Part shown: positions 36,433 to 45,722 of the stretch, one piece after another
Layout: each line of letters begins with the position of its first letter
How positions within the stretch are numbered: position 1 is the first letter of the stretch
Assembly: GCF_002154695.1 (NCBI RefSeq)
Contig: NZ_MTAV01000014.1
Coordinates: 94,138-158,137 of the forward strand
DNA length: 64,000 nt
Direction of reading: 5' to 3'
Source of the DNA: Nostoc sp. T09
GTDB lineage: Bacteria; Cyanobacteriota; Cyanobacteriia; Cyanobacteriales; Nostocaceae
Program-made: the position numbers and the translations under genes
The notes under the pieces: generated by a model
Told to the model about the DNA's origin: nothing
Seen by the model: the letters and a program-made list of their open reading frames with translations, nothing else
Databases searched by the model: none

Positions 36433-36455
36433 ACCAGCTAGAATACCCAGCTGGT
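36433..36455 (-). terminator. Terminator after the Hli gene
   Basis: Minus-strand hairpin ACCAGCT, 9-nt loop, AGCTGGT, followed by TTTAACTT. Lies about 55 bp after the Hli stop codon. Confidence 0.6.
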
Positions 36456-36510
36456 CAAAACTCTTCTAATTACTAGCTTACAACTTTAACGCCTGTGCTT
36501 TGTGGCAGCA

Positions 36511-36684
36511 CTACTTGAGACCGAGCCATGATAGCACGCCTTGATTGGTTAGGTATTCAATTACCACCATCAAGATGAAGCCAATCATTGCAGCTCGACC
36601 ATTTAATCGTTCGGCATATTCATTAAAGCCAAATTTAGGCTCCTCTAGTTTGGGTGTAATAGTTGGCTTTGGTTGTGTCATCAT
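36511..36684 (-). CDS. High-light-inducible (Hli/Scp) chlorophyll-binding protein
   Basis: One-helix chlorophyll-binding protein of the thylakoid, 57 aa. The Hli signature is clear: FGFNEYAERLNGRAAMIGFILMVV, with ExxNGRxAMIGF chlorophyll ligands, then EYLTNQGVLSWLGLK. The ATG at 36684 is chosen for its ribosome-binding site (GAGG, 8-nt spacing); a longer frame upstream is basic and not family-like. Such proteins protect newly made photosystem II and are induced by excess light. The promoter should lie in the 400 bp upstream. Confidence 0.88.
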   Translation of the reverse strand: MMTQPKPTITPKLEEPKFGFNEYAERLNGRAAMIGFILMVVIEYLTNQGVLSWLGLK

Positions 36685-37092
36685 TAACAATTCCTCTCTT
36701 CTTGTCGGCAAACGAAATTGATTGTAAGAAGTCTGTAAACGCTGCGGCTTTTCGCAGAATCGCTTCCGACCTAGTGCCATAGCCACTGGTCTTCAGACAT
36801 CAGAACTTCCGTAGGTGTTGAAGTGAGTTGCCATCTCTGGAACTCAAGCAACATAGCTTCAGAAATCCAGCAGCAGCTTTTTGGGACGAACCCATGTAAA
36901 CAACTGTTTACAATTTTTTATTATTCTTTATATATTTTAGAAAGACTAGGGCAATAGTCAAGGGTAAGAGTTGGTAGCACCTCAAAGGAAGTAGAGAAAC
37001 TTAAGGCCATTTAGTTAGCTATCCCTAATACGGAAGTAGCCAGTCTGAGACTGGCAGGCTAAAGTGAAACCAAAATTTATCAGAGGCTATAA
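36685..37092. other. Divergent spacer between Hli and ald genes
   Basis: About 400 bp shared by the divergent Hli and alanine dehydrogenase genes. Apart from the palindrome at 37039-37055 (listed separately) no gene or repeat is seen; promoters for both genes are expected here. Confidence 0.45.
37039..37055. promoter_or_regulatory. Palindrome just upstream of ald
   Basis: GCCAGTCTGAGACTGGC, a 17-bp palindrome with a single central base, 38 bp before the ald start. With no loop it is a poor terminator but a good candidate operator for a dimeric regulator. The cognate regulator is unknown. Confidence 0.4.
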
Positions 37093-38184
37093 ATGGAAAT
37101 CGGCGTTCCCAAGGAAACCAAGGATCAAGAGTTTCGGGTAGGTTTGAGTCCTTCGAGTGTGCGGGTGTTGAGTGAAAATGGTCATGCTGTTTTCGTTCAG
37201 ACACAAGCAGGTATTGGTGGCGGATTCACTGATGAGGACTACATCAGTGCTGGGGCGAAGATTGTGCCCACACCAGAAGCAGCTTGGAATCGAGAACTCG
37301 TTGTGAAAGTTAAAGAACCTCAAGCAACTGAGTATAAATTTTTGCAGAAAGGACAGATATTATTTACTTATCTGCATCTAGCAGCCGATCGCAAATTGAC
37401 TGAACATTTAATTGATTGTGGCACTTGTGCGATCGCTTATGAAACTGTAGAACAACCTGGTTTAAACAAACTCCCTTTGCTCACACCGATGAGCATTATT
37501 GCTGGACGGCTATCCGTACAATTTGGTGCAACCTATTTAGAACGACACCAAGGTGGTAGAGGTGTTCTTTTAGGAGGTGTTCCGGGAGTCAAACCAGGCA
37601 AAGTGGTAATTTTAGGCGGCGGAGTCGTTGGTACAGAAGCAGCTAGAATTGCCGTAGGTATGGGCGCGATCGTGCAAATATTGGATGTAAATGTTGATCG
37701 CTTATCCTACTTAGAAACTCTGTTTGGCTCTAGAGTTGAATTGCTTTATAGCAACTCTGCCCATATTGAAGCCGCCGTTAAAGAAGCTGACTTGCTTGTT
37801 GGTGCGGTTTTGCTGCCTGGACGTAGAGCACCAATATTAGTATCCCGCGAATTGGTACAACAAATGCATTCTGGTTCTGTAATTGTGGATGTTGCCGTTG
37901 ACCAAGGCGGTTGTGTAGAAACTTTACGCACTACCACTCACACCAATCCAGTTTATGTGGAAGAAGGTGTAGTGCATTATGGCGTTCCCAATATGCCAGG
38001 TGCAGTACCTTGGACAGCTACCCAAGCACTCAACAACAGTACCTTACCGTATGTTGTCCAGTTAGCAAACTTGGGTATTAAAGCGTTGGAAGTTAACCCT
38101 GCACTTGCTAAAGGTGTAAATGTCCATAATCATCGCTTAGTGCATCCTGGCGTACAGCAGGTATTCCCCGATTTAGTCAGCTAA
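37093..38184 (+). CDS. ald: Alanine dehydrogenase
   Basis: NAD-dependent reversible deamination of L-alanine to pyruvate and ammonium. The 363-aa protein carries the whole family pattern: [31 protein letters not shown] (substrate Lys), LFTYLHLA (catalytic His), [22 protein letters not shown] (NAD Rossmann loop), and [10 protein letters not shown] with the catalytic Asp. In heterocyst formers this enzyme supports nitrogen-fixing growth by using alanine moved between cells. Single gene with a palindrome upstream and a strong terminator downstream. Confidence 0.95.
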   Translation: MEIGVPKETKDQEFRVGLSPSSVRVLSENGHAVFVQTQAGIGGGFTDEDYISAGAKIVPTPEAAWNRELVVKVKEPQATEYKFLQKGQILFTYLHLAADRKLTEHLIDCGTCAIAYETVEQPGLNKLPLLTPMSIIAGRLSVQFGATYLERHQGGRGVLLGGVPGVKPGKVVILGGGVVGTEAARIAVGMGAIVQILDVNVDRLSYLETLFGSRVELLYSNSAHIEAAVKEADLLVGAVLLPGRRAPILVSRELVQQMHSGSVIVDVAVDQGGCVETLRTTTHTNPVYVEEGVVHYGVPNMPGAVPWTATQALNNSTLPYVVQLANLGIKALEVNPALAKGVNVHNHRLVHPGVQQVFPDLVS

Positions 38185-38311
38185 GTCCACAACAAACTTA
38201 ATATTTATAGGAAGTTTGCATTTAGAAGGCTTTTCCAGAATTCAGCCTGACAGGTGTGGCATTTATACCTAATTAACCAGAATACCTTCTAGGCTAGTAG
38301 CGATTAGATAC

Positions 38312-38343
38312 TTTACCAGATACGAAATTTCGTGTCTGGTAAA
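38312..38343 (+). terminator. Terminator downstream of ald
   Basis: Sixteen-base arms TTTACCAGATACGAAA / TTTCGTGTCTGGTAAA with one G-U-type mismatch and almost no loop, followed by TTTT. It could work on both strands, between ald and the convergent small ORF at 38375-38611. Confidence 0.75.
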
Positions 38344-38374
38344 TTTTCACATGTCAACGCGATCGCTTAATATC

Positions 38375-38611
38375 TTATCTATGAGCTGGAGGTATGAGTT
38401 TGCGATCGCTCTTTTTCTCCTCATCCTCCAGACGACTGACTTGTTGCAGTACTGGAATGCATTGGTTAATCAGCCAAATCAGAGTTTCTGTTACCGACTC
38501 TTCTTTTTGAATGCGGTCTACGGCTTGCATACCAGCTAATAGAATTTTCAGACTTAGCAACACAGCGATTAATTTTTGGCTTAGACGGGAATTAGATTTC
38601 TTAGCTGACAT
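38375..38611 (-). CDS. Small hypothetical protein with one hydrophobic helix
   Basis: A 78-aa protein from the ATG at 38611, with AAGG at 8-nt spacing. It begins MSAKKSNSRLSQK, then a helix (LIAVLLSLKILLAGMQAV, about 14-31), an amphipathic stretch (ETLIWLINQCIPVLQQVSRL) and a charged tail (EDEEKKSDRK). I do not recognise the family. The ribosome-binding site and low-complexity-free sequence favour a real gene. It diverges from the NACHT gene at 38771, 160 bp away. Confidence 0.5.
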   Translation of the reverse strand: MSAKKSNSRLSQKLIAVLLSLKILLAGMQAVDRIQKEESVTETLIWLINQCIPVLQQVSRLEDEEKKSDRKLIPPAHR

Positions 38612-38770
38612 TTCATTCACCTTTTTGGTTTACAAGGTGAATTATTTTTTTAGGTATTTCCTCAGACACCTTCCCCATGCGCTCACTATAATGCTTGTAT
38701 CATCCAGGTTTACGGCTTGGGGAACCTTGCCTGTTTGGGTAGTGCTAATTTCTTAAGATTGTCTTTATAA

Positions 38771-41700
38771 ATGCCAAGGAATATTCGTTGGGATGAATCG
38801 GTTTTAGATAACGCGCTAACTTTGATAGAAGCTTTACTGCAATTATCCGAACAGCAATCAGAAAACTTACAACCAAAACCCCAGCTTTATGTTGATTGGG
38901 AAGCTGATAAACTGCGAGTTACAGGATACACAACCAAACTGACATCGGGAAGAATAGCCAGAACAGTTGAGGTAGGTACAAAAAAAGAACATCTACTCAA
39001 CTGTGTTAAAGCCGTAAACAAAAGCTTAAAACTACCTCAGCGTAAAAGAGAATCTGGTAGTAATCACTCAGAAAGAGAGTTACAGGAAATCCAGTATGTC
39101 TTCGACAGTCTTAGAGAGTTGGGACTGTTGGCGGAAGATAGCAACAAGACTAGAAAGAATCAAGGCTATTGGAAATTTACGCTGACACTAAAACATCAAA
39201 CTGCATCAAAGCAAGAGAATCTGGGAGTAGTAAAGCAGAAGTGGAACGAACATCCCAAGACAAATTCTTCAGCGACTTCTAAGATTACCCAAACAACAGA
39301 TAAAAGCATCGACTGGCGTGAGATTTGCTACAAGATGCTGGAAGCGCAGCAAGAATCTGCAAAACTTAGACGCAAAGCCACAGAAAAAGGATTTGAAATT
39401 AATGTTCATATTCTATTAGGTTTGGTGGAACGCAAACACCAACAACGCCGAGGTGAACATGAAAATAGAGAACTAGAAACTGTTTATGAGTTAGAGAAAG
39501 AAGTCATTGTCAAAAATTATGAACATGACACATTTCTGCAAGAAGTAATTGGACAAAAACCAGCTGGGAACCACAAGCATATTGCCATCATCGGAGAACC
39601 AGGTGCAGGGAAGACAACTTTATTAAGTAATATCGCCTCTTTTATTAAATCCAAAACTGAAGATTTAACCATCTTTATTTCTCTTGCTAACTTACAAGAA
39701 AAGACGATTGAAGACTATTTACTGAAAATATGGCTACCTCAAGCTATCAGATTAGGTAAACCTAATGTTGTCGTCACTCCAGAAATTGAAAATCAGTTAA
39801 TCGAACGCTTTAGCAAAGGAGGCGTTTGGCTGCTGTTAGATGGTGTGGATGAAATGGGTGAAAGTTCTGCTATCCAATCATTAACCAAAATTAATCAAGA
39901 ACTTACAGAATGGTTGAGACAAGCAAGAGTTGTGCTGACTTGTTGCTTAAATGTATGGGATATCAATGTTAACAATAAACTGACAGGTTTTGACACTTAT
40001 AAAACCCAGGAGTTTCAATCAGACCAAATTGACGACTTTATTCAGCAATGGTTTACCTGCGCTGAACAGCAACAGCGCGGTGAAGAGTTAAAAGTAAAAT
40101 TAAAAGAAACTAAACATAAAAAAATCCGCAGCTTGGTAAAAAATCCTCTGCGGTTGGCACTATTATGCCAAACTTTTGATATCGATCAAGGAGAACTACC
40201 AGAAACTAAAGCCGCGCTTTATCAGAGATATCTCCGCTATTTCTATGAGTGGAAATCTGAACATATTCGCGAATTAATTAACTCTGATGAATTAAAGAAT
40301 GAGTTACATCAAGCTTTAAGCAAATTAGCTTTTGCAGGTATTAACAGTGCAGCTAGATTTCGCCTGAAGCGGAGTTTAGCACAGCAGGAAATGGGTGAAC
40401 AGTTATTTAACTTAGCCTGTGATGTTGGTTGGTTAAATTTAGTAGATAGATTAGCAGGGAGTGATGAAGAAGTTTATGCTTTCTTTCATCCTAATTTTCA
40501 AGAGTATTTTGCGGCTTTAGCAATTCCTGATTGGCATTTCTTTTTACGCCACAATAACAAAATAGAATTGCCAGATTATAAGTCTTTTGGAACTCTTTTT
40601 AATCCTAGTAACTATGACTATTTTGCAGGGCAAGAAATAGGAACTTGGACGAATCTACCAAACTGCAACAAAAAACTGTATAACTATTGTTTAGAAAATA
40701 ACCAAAAAGATTGTGTATATCGTATTTTTGAACCGCAATGGCAAGAGGTAATTTTATTGTGGCTAGGGCGAGAAATAAATAAAGATTTTATCAAGAGCAA
40801 GGAAGAATTTATCAAATTACTGGTGGAATTTAATGATAATTGTTTAGGCTTTTATTCTTTCAGAGCTTATTTTTTGGCAGCAATGGGTATTGTAGAATTT
40901 AAGAATTGCACTTGCACTAACAGTAATGATATTGTGGCACAGCTTTTTGAATGGAGCCTTGGTCATTCTGATGATAATCCCATTTGCAAGGCAGCTATGG
41001 CAATATTACCACAATTTGATTATGTACGGTTATCTAAATACCTAGATGATATAGAAAAATCTTTTGAGGATAATCTAGATGATGAGCTTTCTTTGATGAA
41101 AAGAGAAGCTATGAATAGTATCTACTTCACTCTGTTTTGTGATAATTGCGATGAGCATGGGCAAGATAACTCTAACTTGAATTCAAGTGATTATTCAATT
41201 GAGCATGAAAATATTTATCCAAATGTAATTACAAATTTTGGCGAAATTAATGATGAAATAGATACTTTAATAAGTCTATTGTACTCTAGCCAGAATCGGA
41301 CAATTATTTTGAGGTCTGCTTTGGACTTAATAGATGTTCTTACAGACGGTTTGCTTATGAGAAAAGTGGTCATAGCTTTAAGGGATTGTTTAAGCATAGA
41401 TCAGTTTGTTGCAATTCCATCTCATGGAGAGCCTTTTGCGTCTTATGAAAATCAATTTTATTGTTTTAAATGTTGCTACTTAGTCCTCTGGCATTGCGCT
41501 CAAAATATGTCCTATCCAGATTTCTACAATGCTTGGTATCAAGGAAGTTATGAAGATGACAATATAGAAGGTAAAGAAACTCTTAACCAAATTAACTTTA
41601 TTCAAAGCTTGCAAGCTACCATTAAACAAGACACTCAAATCAGCCAAACTATCCAGCTAATTGGTATCGACACCAGTAATTTTATTGATTTAGATAATCC

Positions 41701-42010
41701 CGCTGTTGAAATTTATGCGGAAATGGTTGCACAAGGATGTCCAGAACGCACTACTGGAGAACCAGCAACTATGCAAGCGCTGAAAGTTTATTGCAAATTG
41801 CTCAAAAGTGACAAGCGCGTGGTTTTAGTGTTTTATCAAGGTATGGGTTTACAATTACAACAATTGAGCGATCGCTTTCTTAATGACCTCAGTAAATTTG
41901 ATGGGTCTATTTGTGTCATTAGCAATCAAATCATAGAAAACTTTCCCTTAAAATTTTTTACACCCAGCCAATCAATCGATAATGTCATACTGTGGCTGCG
42001 GACTCTATAA
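38771..42010 (+). CDS. NACHT-domain STAND NTPase, NLR-like
   Basis: Large 1079-aa signal-transduction ATPase. N-terminal region about 1-145 looks like a winged-helix/effector-associated domain (ELQEIQYVFDSLRELGLLAED). The NACHT domain has Walker A GEPGAGKTT (275-283), Walker B WLLLDGVDE (353-361) and later NPLRLALLCQ. A NACHT-associated helical region ends near HPNFQEYFAALAI (about 570-590). Then about 400 residues of helical repeats without named family, and a C-terminal 95-residue alpha/beta-like module (VVLVFYQGMG, then GSICVISNQI). Bacterial NACHT proteins of this type can act in anti-phage defence. Predicted cytoplasmic. Followed by an Rpn-type nuclease-like gene. Confidence 0.85.
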   Translation: MPRNIRWDESVLDNALTLIEALLQLSEQQSENLQPKPQLYVDWEADKLRVTGYTTKLTSGRIARTVEVGTKKEHLLNCVKAVNKSLKLPQRKRESGSNHSERELQEIQYVFDSLRELGLLAEDSNKTRKNQGYWKFTLTLKHQTASKQENLGVVKQKWNEHPKTNSSATSKITQTTDKSIDWREICYKMLEAQQESAKLRRKATEKGFEINVHILLGLVERKHQQRRGEHENRELETVYELEKEVIVKNYEHDTFLQEVIGQKPAGNHKHIAIIGEPGAGKTTLLSNIASFIKSKTEDLTIFISLANLQEKTIEDYLLKIWLPQAIRLGKPNVVVTPEIENQLIERFSKGGVWLLLDGVDEMGESSAIQSLTKINQELTEWLRQARVVLTCCLNVWDINVNNKLTGFDTYKTQEFQSDQIDDFIQQWFTCAEQQQRGEELKVKLKETKHKKIRSLVKNPLRLALLCQTFDIDQGELPETKAALYQRYLRYFYEWKSEHIRELINSDELKNELHQALSKLAFAGINSAARFRLKRSLAQQEMGEQLFNLACDVGWLNLVDRLAGSDEEVYAFFHPNFQEYFAALAIPDWHFFLRHNNKIELPDYKSFGTLFNPSNYDYFAGQEIGTWTNLPNCNKKLYNYCLENNQKDCVYRIFEPQWQEVILLWLGREINKDFIKSKEEFIKLLVEFNDNCLGFYSFRAYFLAAMGIVEFKNCTCTNSNDIVAQLFEWSLGHSDDNPICKAAMAILPQFDYVRLSKYLDDIEKSFEDNLDDELSLMKREAMNSIYFTLFCDNCDEHGQDNSNLNSSDYSIEHENIYPNVITNFGEINDEIDTLISLLYSSQNRTIILRSALDLIDVLTDGLLMRKVVIALRDCLSIDQFVAIPSHGEPFASYENQFYCFKCCYLVLWHCAQNMSYPDFYNAWYQGSYEDDNIEGKETLNQINFIQSLQATIKQDTQISQTIQLIGIDTSNFIDLDNPAVEIYAEMVAQGCPERTTGEPATMQALKVYCKLLKSDKRVVLVFYQGMGLQLQQLSDRFLNDLSKFDGSICVISNQIIENFPLKFFTPSQSIDNVILWLRTL

Positions 42011-42140
42011 AGATGGAATGAGTAAAGTTTAGAAATTTGTAACCAAAGCTTATATATTTAAGTAGCGATCGCTCTTCATTCAAATAGTTAAATATACTAT
42101 CTTACTAATTAATATATGAATAAATAAAGTTAGTAAGCGA

Positions 42141-43043
42141 TTGCCCTTGAGTTACGATAACACCTGCAAATACCTCGCAGAAACCTACCCAGCCGATTTT
42201 GCTAAATGGTTACTTGCATCTGAAACTTCAGATATCCAAGTACTCAAAACCGAACTGAACCTGGAACCGATTCGCGCTGATTCAGTGACTTTTTTGCAAA
42301 TCTCTAACCAAATCCTGCATTTAGAGTTTCAAACTTCACCAGCATCCACACCCCCACTTGACTTTCGGATGCTTGATTACTACACCAGATTAAAACGCCA
42401 ATACTGGTGCGATATTGAGCAAGTATTGATTTTTCTCCAACCCACCTCCTCAGAAATTGTTTTTAATACTCAATATGTAGACAGAAAAACCAGACACGAA
42501 TATCGAGTAATTCGCTTATGGGAGGAAGATCCAACACCGTTACTAGCTAACCCCGCACTCCTACCCCTAGCGACATTAGCTAGAACCGACTCACCCGAAG
42601 ACTTATTAGAACAAGTCGCTGCTGCTGTGGATATGATTGAGGTAACAGACGAAAAACAGAATATATCAGCTTGCGTACAGGTTCTAGCTGGTTTGCGATT
42701 TGAAAAGAATTTGATTAGACAGCTGTTTAGAGAGGAAATTATGCAAGAGTCTGTGATTTACCAAGATATTTTGCAAAAAGGATTGCAACAAGGCTTACAA
42801 CAGGGATTACAACAGGGATTGCAACAGGGAGAAGAACTAGGAAAGAAACAGGAGGCACTAGAACTAATTCTTCGTCAGTTAATGCGTCGCTTTGGTGCAA
42901 TTGAGTCGGAGACACAACAGCAGATTCGCGCTTTATCCATCACTCAGCTAGAGGAGTTAGCTGAGGCGCTGTTAGATTTCTCTAGCCAAAGCGATGTGGT
43001 GAATTATCTGGCGAATATTTCCCCAACTCAAACCAACCAATAA
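42141..43043 (+). CDS. Rpn family nuclease-like protein with DUF4351
   Basis: A 300-aa protein of the Rpn/PD-(D/E)XK transposase-like family. The nuclease core shows D47 (RADSVTFL) and an ExQ pair at E62 and Q64 (ILHLEFQTS), then LDYYTRLKRQYWCDIEQVLIFL. The C-terminal DUF4351 (LILRQLMRRFGAI, then LEELAEALLDF) follows a run of four GLQQ repeats (214-229) encoded by a 12-bp tandem repeat. Start is TTG at 42141; a second TTG two codons later is possible. It lies 130 bp after the NACHT gene. Members are often mobile or linked to genome plasticity. Confidence 0.8.
   Translation: MPLSYDNTCKYLAETYPADFAKWLLASETSDIQVLKTELNLEPIRADSVTFLQISNQILHLEFQTSPASTPPLDFRMLDYYTRLKRQYWCDIEQVLIFLQPTSSEIVFNTQYVDRKTRHEYRVIRLWEEDPTPLLANPALLPLATLARTDSPEDLLEQVAAAVDMIEVTDEKQNISACVQVLAGLRFEKNLIRQLFREEIMQESVIYQDILQKGLQQGLQQGLQQGLQQGEELGKKQEALELILRQLMRRFGAIESETQQQIRALSITQLEELAEALLDFSSQSDVVNYLANISPTQTNQ
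42780..42827 (+). repeat. 12-bp tandem repeat inside the Rpn-like gene
   Basis: Four imperfect copies of a 12-bp unit (GGATTGCAACAG and variants), each encoding GLQQ. Copy-number change would keep the reading frame and only lengthen or shorten the linker. Confidence 0.8.
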
Positions 43044-43142
43044 GATAAAGCAGCTGTATCGAAGCGATCGCCTCACCTAACACTACTCAACTACAATATA
43101 GATAGACTATGTTGAGATTTGTATCGTTGGGGATTAGCTGTC

Positions 43143-44162
43143 ATGGCTCCCGCCGTTTTAATTCAAAATCTGCAAAAGCGCTATGGCACGGTTGAAGCCG
43201 TCAAAGATGTCTCCTTTGCGGTAGAACCGGGAGAAATCTTTGGCTTACTCGGCCCCAATGGCGCTGGCAAAACTACTACTCTGCGTGCTTTGTGTACACT
43301 CACCACACCGGATGCTGGCAAAATCGAAGTATCTGGAATCTCGGTGTTAGATAACCCCAGAGTGGCAAGACAAAAGCTTGGTTATGTCGCTCAAGAAGTC
43401 GCTTTAGATAAGGTGCTGACTGGTAGAGAACTGCTACAACTGCAAGCGGCGCTTTATCACCTCCCCAGCGCGGTAGGGAAACAGCGAATTGAGACGGTGT
43501 TAAATTTACTTAGTTTGCAAGAATACGCTGATAAAAAAAGCGGAACTTATTCTGGCGGTTTACGCAAACGCCTTGATTTAGCGGCTGGATTGCTTCATGC
43601 ACCGGATGTTTTGGTGTTGGATGAGCCAACTGTAGGACTTGATATAGAAAGCCGCTTTGTAGTCTGGGAATTCTTGCGGAAGTTACGCGCCTCTGGAACC
43701 ACGGTAGTAATTACTAGCCATTATTTAGAAGAGATTGACGCGCTAGCCGATCGCGTGGCGATTATCGATCGCGGCGTTGTCATTGCTGCTGGGACACCTT
43801 CGCAATTGAAGGATCAAGTAGGAGGCGATCGCATTACTCTCCGAATCCGCGAGTTTTCCCCTATTGAAGAAGCTGAAAAAGCCAAACACCTGTTGCAAGC
43901 TTTGCCATTAGTGCAGGAAGTAATTATCAACAGCGCTCAAGGTAATTCCCTTAACTTGGTAGTGACACCGCAGAATGATGCGCTGATCGCCATCCAACAA
44001 ACCTTGAATACTGCTGGCTTGCCGATTTTTGGTATTGCCCAATCTCGCCCCAGCTTAGATGATGTTTACCTCGCCGCTACAGGACGCACTTTGATGGATG
44101 CGGAACTAGCAGCAGTAGCCAATCGCGATCCGAAGGCTGAGAAAAAGCAGAATATGAGATAG
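43143..44162 (+). CDS. ABC-2 type exporter ATP-binding protein, DrrA-like
   Basis: ATPase subunit of an ABC exporter, 339 aa from the ATG at 43143 (MAPAVLIQNL); a longer TTG frame from 43119 is less likely. Walker A LLGPNGAGKTTTLRAL, Q-loop YVAQE, signature YSGGLRKRLDLAAGLL, Walker B PDVLVLDEPTVGLD and H-loop TSHYLEE are intact. The C-terminal extension (SRPSLDDVYLAATGRTL) matches daunorubicin-resistance DrrA subfamily ATPases. The permease follows at 44295; between them lies a heptamer repeat tract. Substrate unknown. Confidence 0.9.
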   Translation: MAPAVLIQNLQKRYGTVEAVKDVSFAVEPGEIFGLLGPNGAGKTTTLRALCTLTTPDAGKIEVSGISVLDNPRVARQKLGYVAQEVALDKVLTGRELLQLQAALYHLPSAVGKQRIETVLNLLSLQEYADKKSGTYSGGLRKRLDLAAGLLHAPDVLVLDEPTVGLDIESRFVVWEFLRKLRASGTTVVITSHYLEEIDALADRVAIIDRGVVIAAGTPSQLKDQVGGDRITLRIREFSPIEEAEKAKHLLQALPLVQEVIINSAQGNSLNLVVTPQNDALIAIQQTLNTAGLPIFGIAQSRPSLDDVYLAATGRTLMDAELAAVANRDPKAEKKQNMR

Positions 44163-44214
44163 AGACTGGGGAAGGGAGATCAGGAGGACAAGGGGATAAA
44201 GGGGAAGCAGAGAA

Positions 44215-44284
44215 ATTACAAATGACCAATGACTAATGCCCCATGCCCAATGACAAATGACCAATGACAAATGACAAATTAATC
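44215..44284. repeat. Heptamer tandem repeat tract (STRR)
   Basis: Repeated AATGACA/AATGACC units (for example CCAATGACAAATGACCAATG) filling the gap between ATPase and permease genes. Short tandemly repeated repetitive sequences of this type are characteristic of heterocystous cyanobacteria. Confidence 0.75.
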
Positions 44285-44294
44285 CCAAATTGTT

Positions 44295-45182
44295 ATGAGC
44301 GTTACTCCTAAATCTGATATAAATTGGCAGCCAGCAACATCACCGCAAGGCTACGCTGATGCTACGCCTAATTTTTTTGGTGAATTAGTACAAGAGACTT
44401 TAGCTTTAACTCGTCGCTTGTTTATTCAACTGCAACGCCGTCCTTCAACTTTATTGGCGGGAATTGTTCAGCCTGTAATGTGGCTGGTACTATTTGGTGC
44501 ATTGTTCCAAAATGCTCCTAAAGGCATTTTTGGCAGCACAACAAATTACGGACAATTCTTAGCTGCTGGTGTGATTGTTTTTACCGCATTTGCTGGGGCA
44601 CTGAATGCGGGTTTACCAGTGATGTTTGACCGTGAGTTTGGCTTTTTAAATCGCTTGCTGGTAGCGCCTTTAGCATCACGATTTTCAATTGTCTTTGCTT
44701 CGGCAATCTTTATCATCAGTCAAAGTTTACTGCAAGCAGCGGTAATTGTTGCAGCAGCAGCATTTTTAGGCGCAGGTTTGCCAGATGTAGCTGGGTTGGG
44801 TGCGATCGCTTTAATTGTCTTTTTACTAGCTTTGGGGGTAACAGCTATTTCCCTTGGCTTGGCTTTTGCCCTTCCCGGACACATTGAACTGATTGCGGTA
44901 ATTTTTGTTACTAACCTACCGCTATTGTTTGCCAGTACTGCTTTGGCACCTTTATCTTTTATGCCGAAGTGGTTGCAGGTTGTTGCTACTCTCAATCCTC
45001 TCAGTTACGCCATTGAACCAATTCGCTATCTCTATCTCCACGGTAATTGGAGCTTAGGTAGTGTAGTAATGCAAGCTCCTTGGGGTGCTGTTACTTTTGG
45101 CGAAGCATTACTGGTGTTACTTGGCTTTGCTTTGGTCGCCTTATTGAGCATTCAACCCCAACTTCGGCGAACTCTTGCTTAA
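44295..45182 (+). CDS. ABC-2 type exporter permease, DrrB-like
   Basis: Membrane subunit of the exporter, 295 aa, with six TM helices (roughly 48-70, 85-108, 130-158, 165-190, 200-220 and 265-285). Sequence features: FIQLQRRPSTLLAGIVQPVMWLVLFGALF, VMFDREFGFLNRLLVAPL, and FMPKWLQVVATLNPLSYAIEPIRYLYL, all characteristic of ABC-2 permeases. Pairs with the DrrA-like ATPase 133 bp upstream. The N-terminal 35 residues are cytoplasmic. Substrate could be a lipid, polysaccharide or small molecule. Confidence 0.9.
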   Translation: MSVTPKSDINWQPATSPQGYADATPNFFGELVQETLALTRRLFIQLQRRPSTLLAGIVQPVMWLVLFGALFQNAPKGIFGSTTNYGQFLAAGVIVFTAFAGALNAGLPVMFDREFGFLNRLLVAPLASRFSIVFASAIFIISQSLLQAAVIVAAAAFLGAGLPDVAGLGAIALIVFLLALGVTAISLGLAFALPGHIELIAVIFVTNLPLLFASTALAPLSFMPKWLQVVATLNPLSYAIEPIRYLYLHGNWSLGSVVMQAPWGAVTFGEALLVLLGFALVALLSIQPQLRRTLA

Positions 45183-45226
45183 GATATAAGCATGATTTCC
45201 TTGTAAAAAATTTAGGGAAAAATCCC

Positions 45227-45628
45227 ATGAAAAAACCGTTATTACCCCTTGGCAAACTTGTACTTGCTACTGTGGCTGGAATTGGCTGCGCTTCCTTACT
45301 GATGGCTCAACCTAGTTTGGCTCAACTCAGTACTGTAGATTCCTTTCCTGGCGCAGATTCCAACCAGAATAATACCGATCCATTCTCCCGTGGCGGTAGT
45401 TCAGATTTCAATATGTTTGATCTGATTCATCGAGCTAATTTTGGGACTCTCAACTGGAACCCTGCGCAACAGAACCAACAATTAGACGAAGCAACCCTTG
45501 AATTTAAAAAAAGGCAACAACAGGCAATTCAAAATGGTGGCAAGGTAGGAACTACACCTCAAGCTTTGCCAATCATCAGGCTCCCAGAAAATACCCCTGC
45601 ACAGCAGACAATACCAGCAAAAAACTAA
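45227..45628 (+). CDS. Exported hypothetical protein
   Basis: A 133-aa protein from the ATG at 45227 (AGGGA upstream). Typical signal peptide: MKKPLLPLGK, hydrophobic LVLATVAGIGCASLLMA, probable cleavage after SLAQ. The mature part is Asn/Gln-rich (DSNQNNTDPF, NPAQQNQQLDEATLEFKKRQQQ) and Pro-rich at the end, with no known domain. Probably a periplasmic protein specific to cyanobacteria. It lies 44 bp after the permease gene and could be co-transcribed with it. Confidence 0.7.
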   Translation: MKKPLLPLGKLVLATVAGIGCASLLMAQPSLAQLSTVDSFPGADSNQNNTDPFSRGGSSDFNMFDLIHRANFGTLNWNPAQQNQQLDEATLEFKKRQQQAIQNGGKVGTTPQALPIIRLPENTPAQQTIPAKN

Positions 45629-45653
45629 AGGTATTGCAAACTTCTCTAAATAC

Positions 45654-45688
45654 ACCTTGCTTCCACCATTTTTAGTGGAAGCAAAGGT
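45654..45688. terminator. Bidirectional terminator between convergent genes
   Basis: ACCTTGCTTCCAC, loop CATTTTTA, GTGGAAGCAAAGGT (one bulge), followed by AAAAAAG. Sits between genes ending at 45628 (plus) and 45723 (minus). Confidence 0.75.
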
Positions 45689-45722
45689 AAAAAAGTAATT
45701 ATTAGCGATCGCGTGAAATCAA

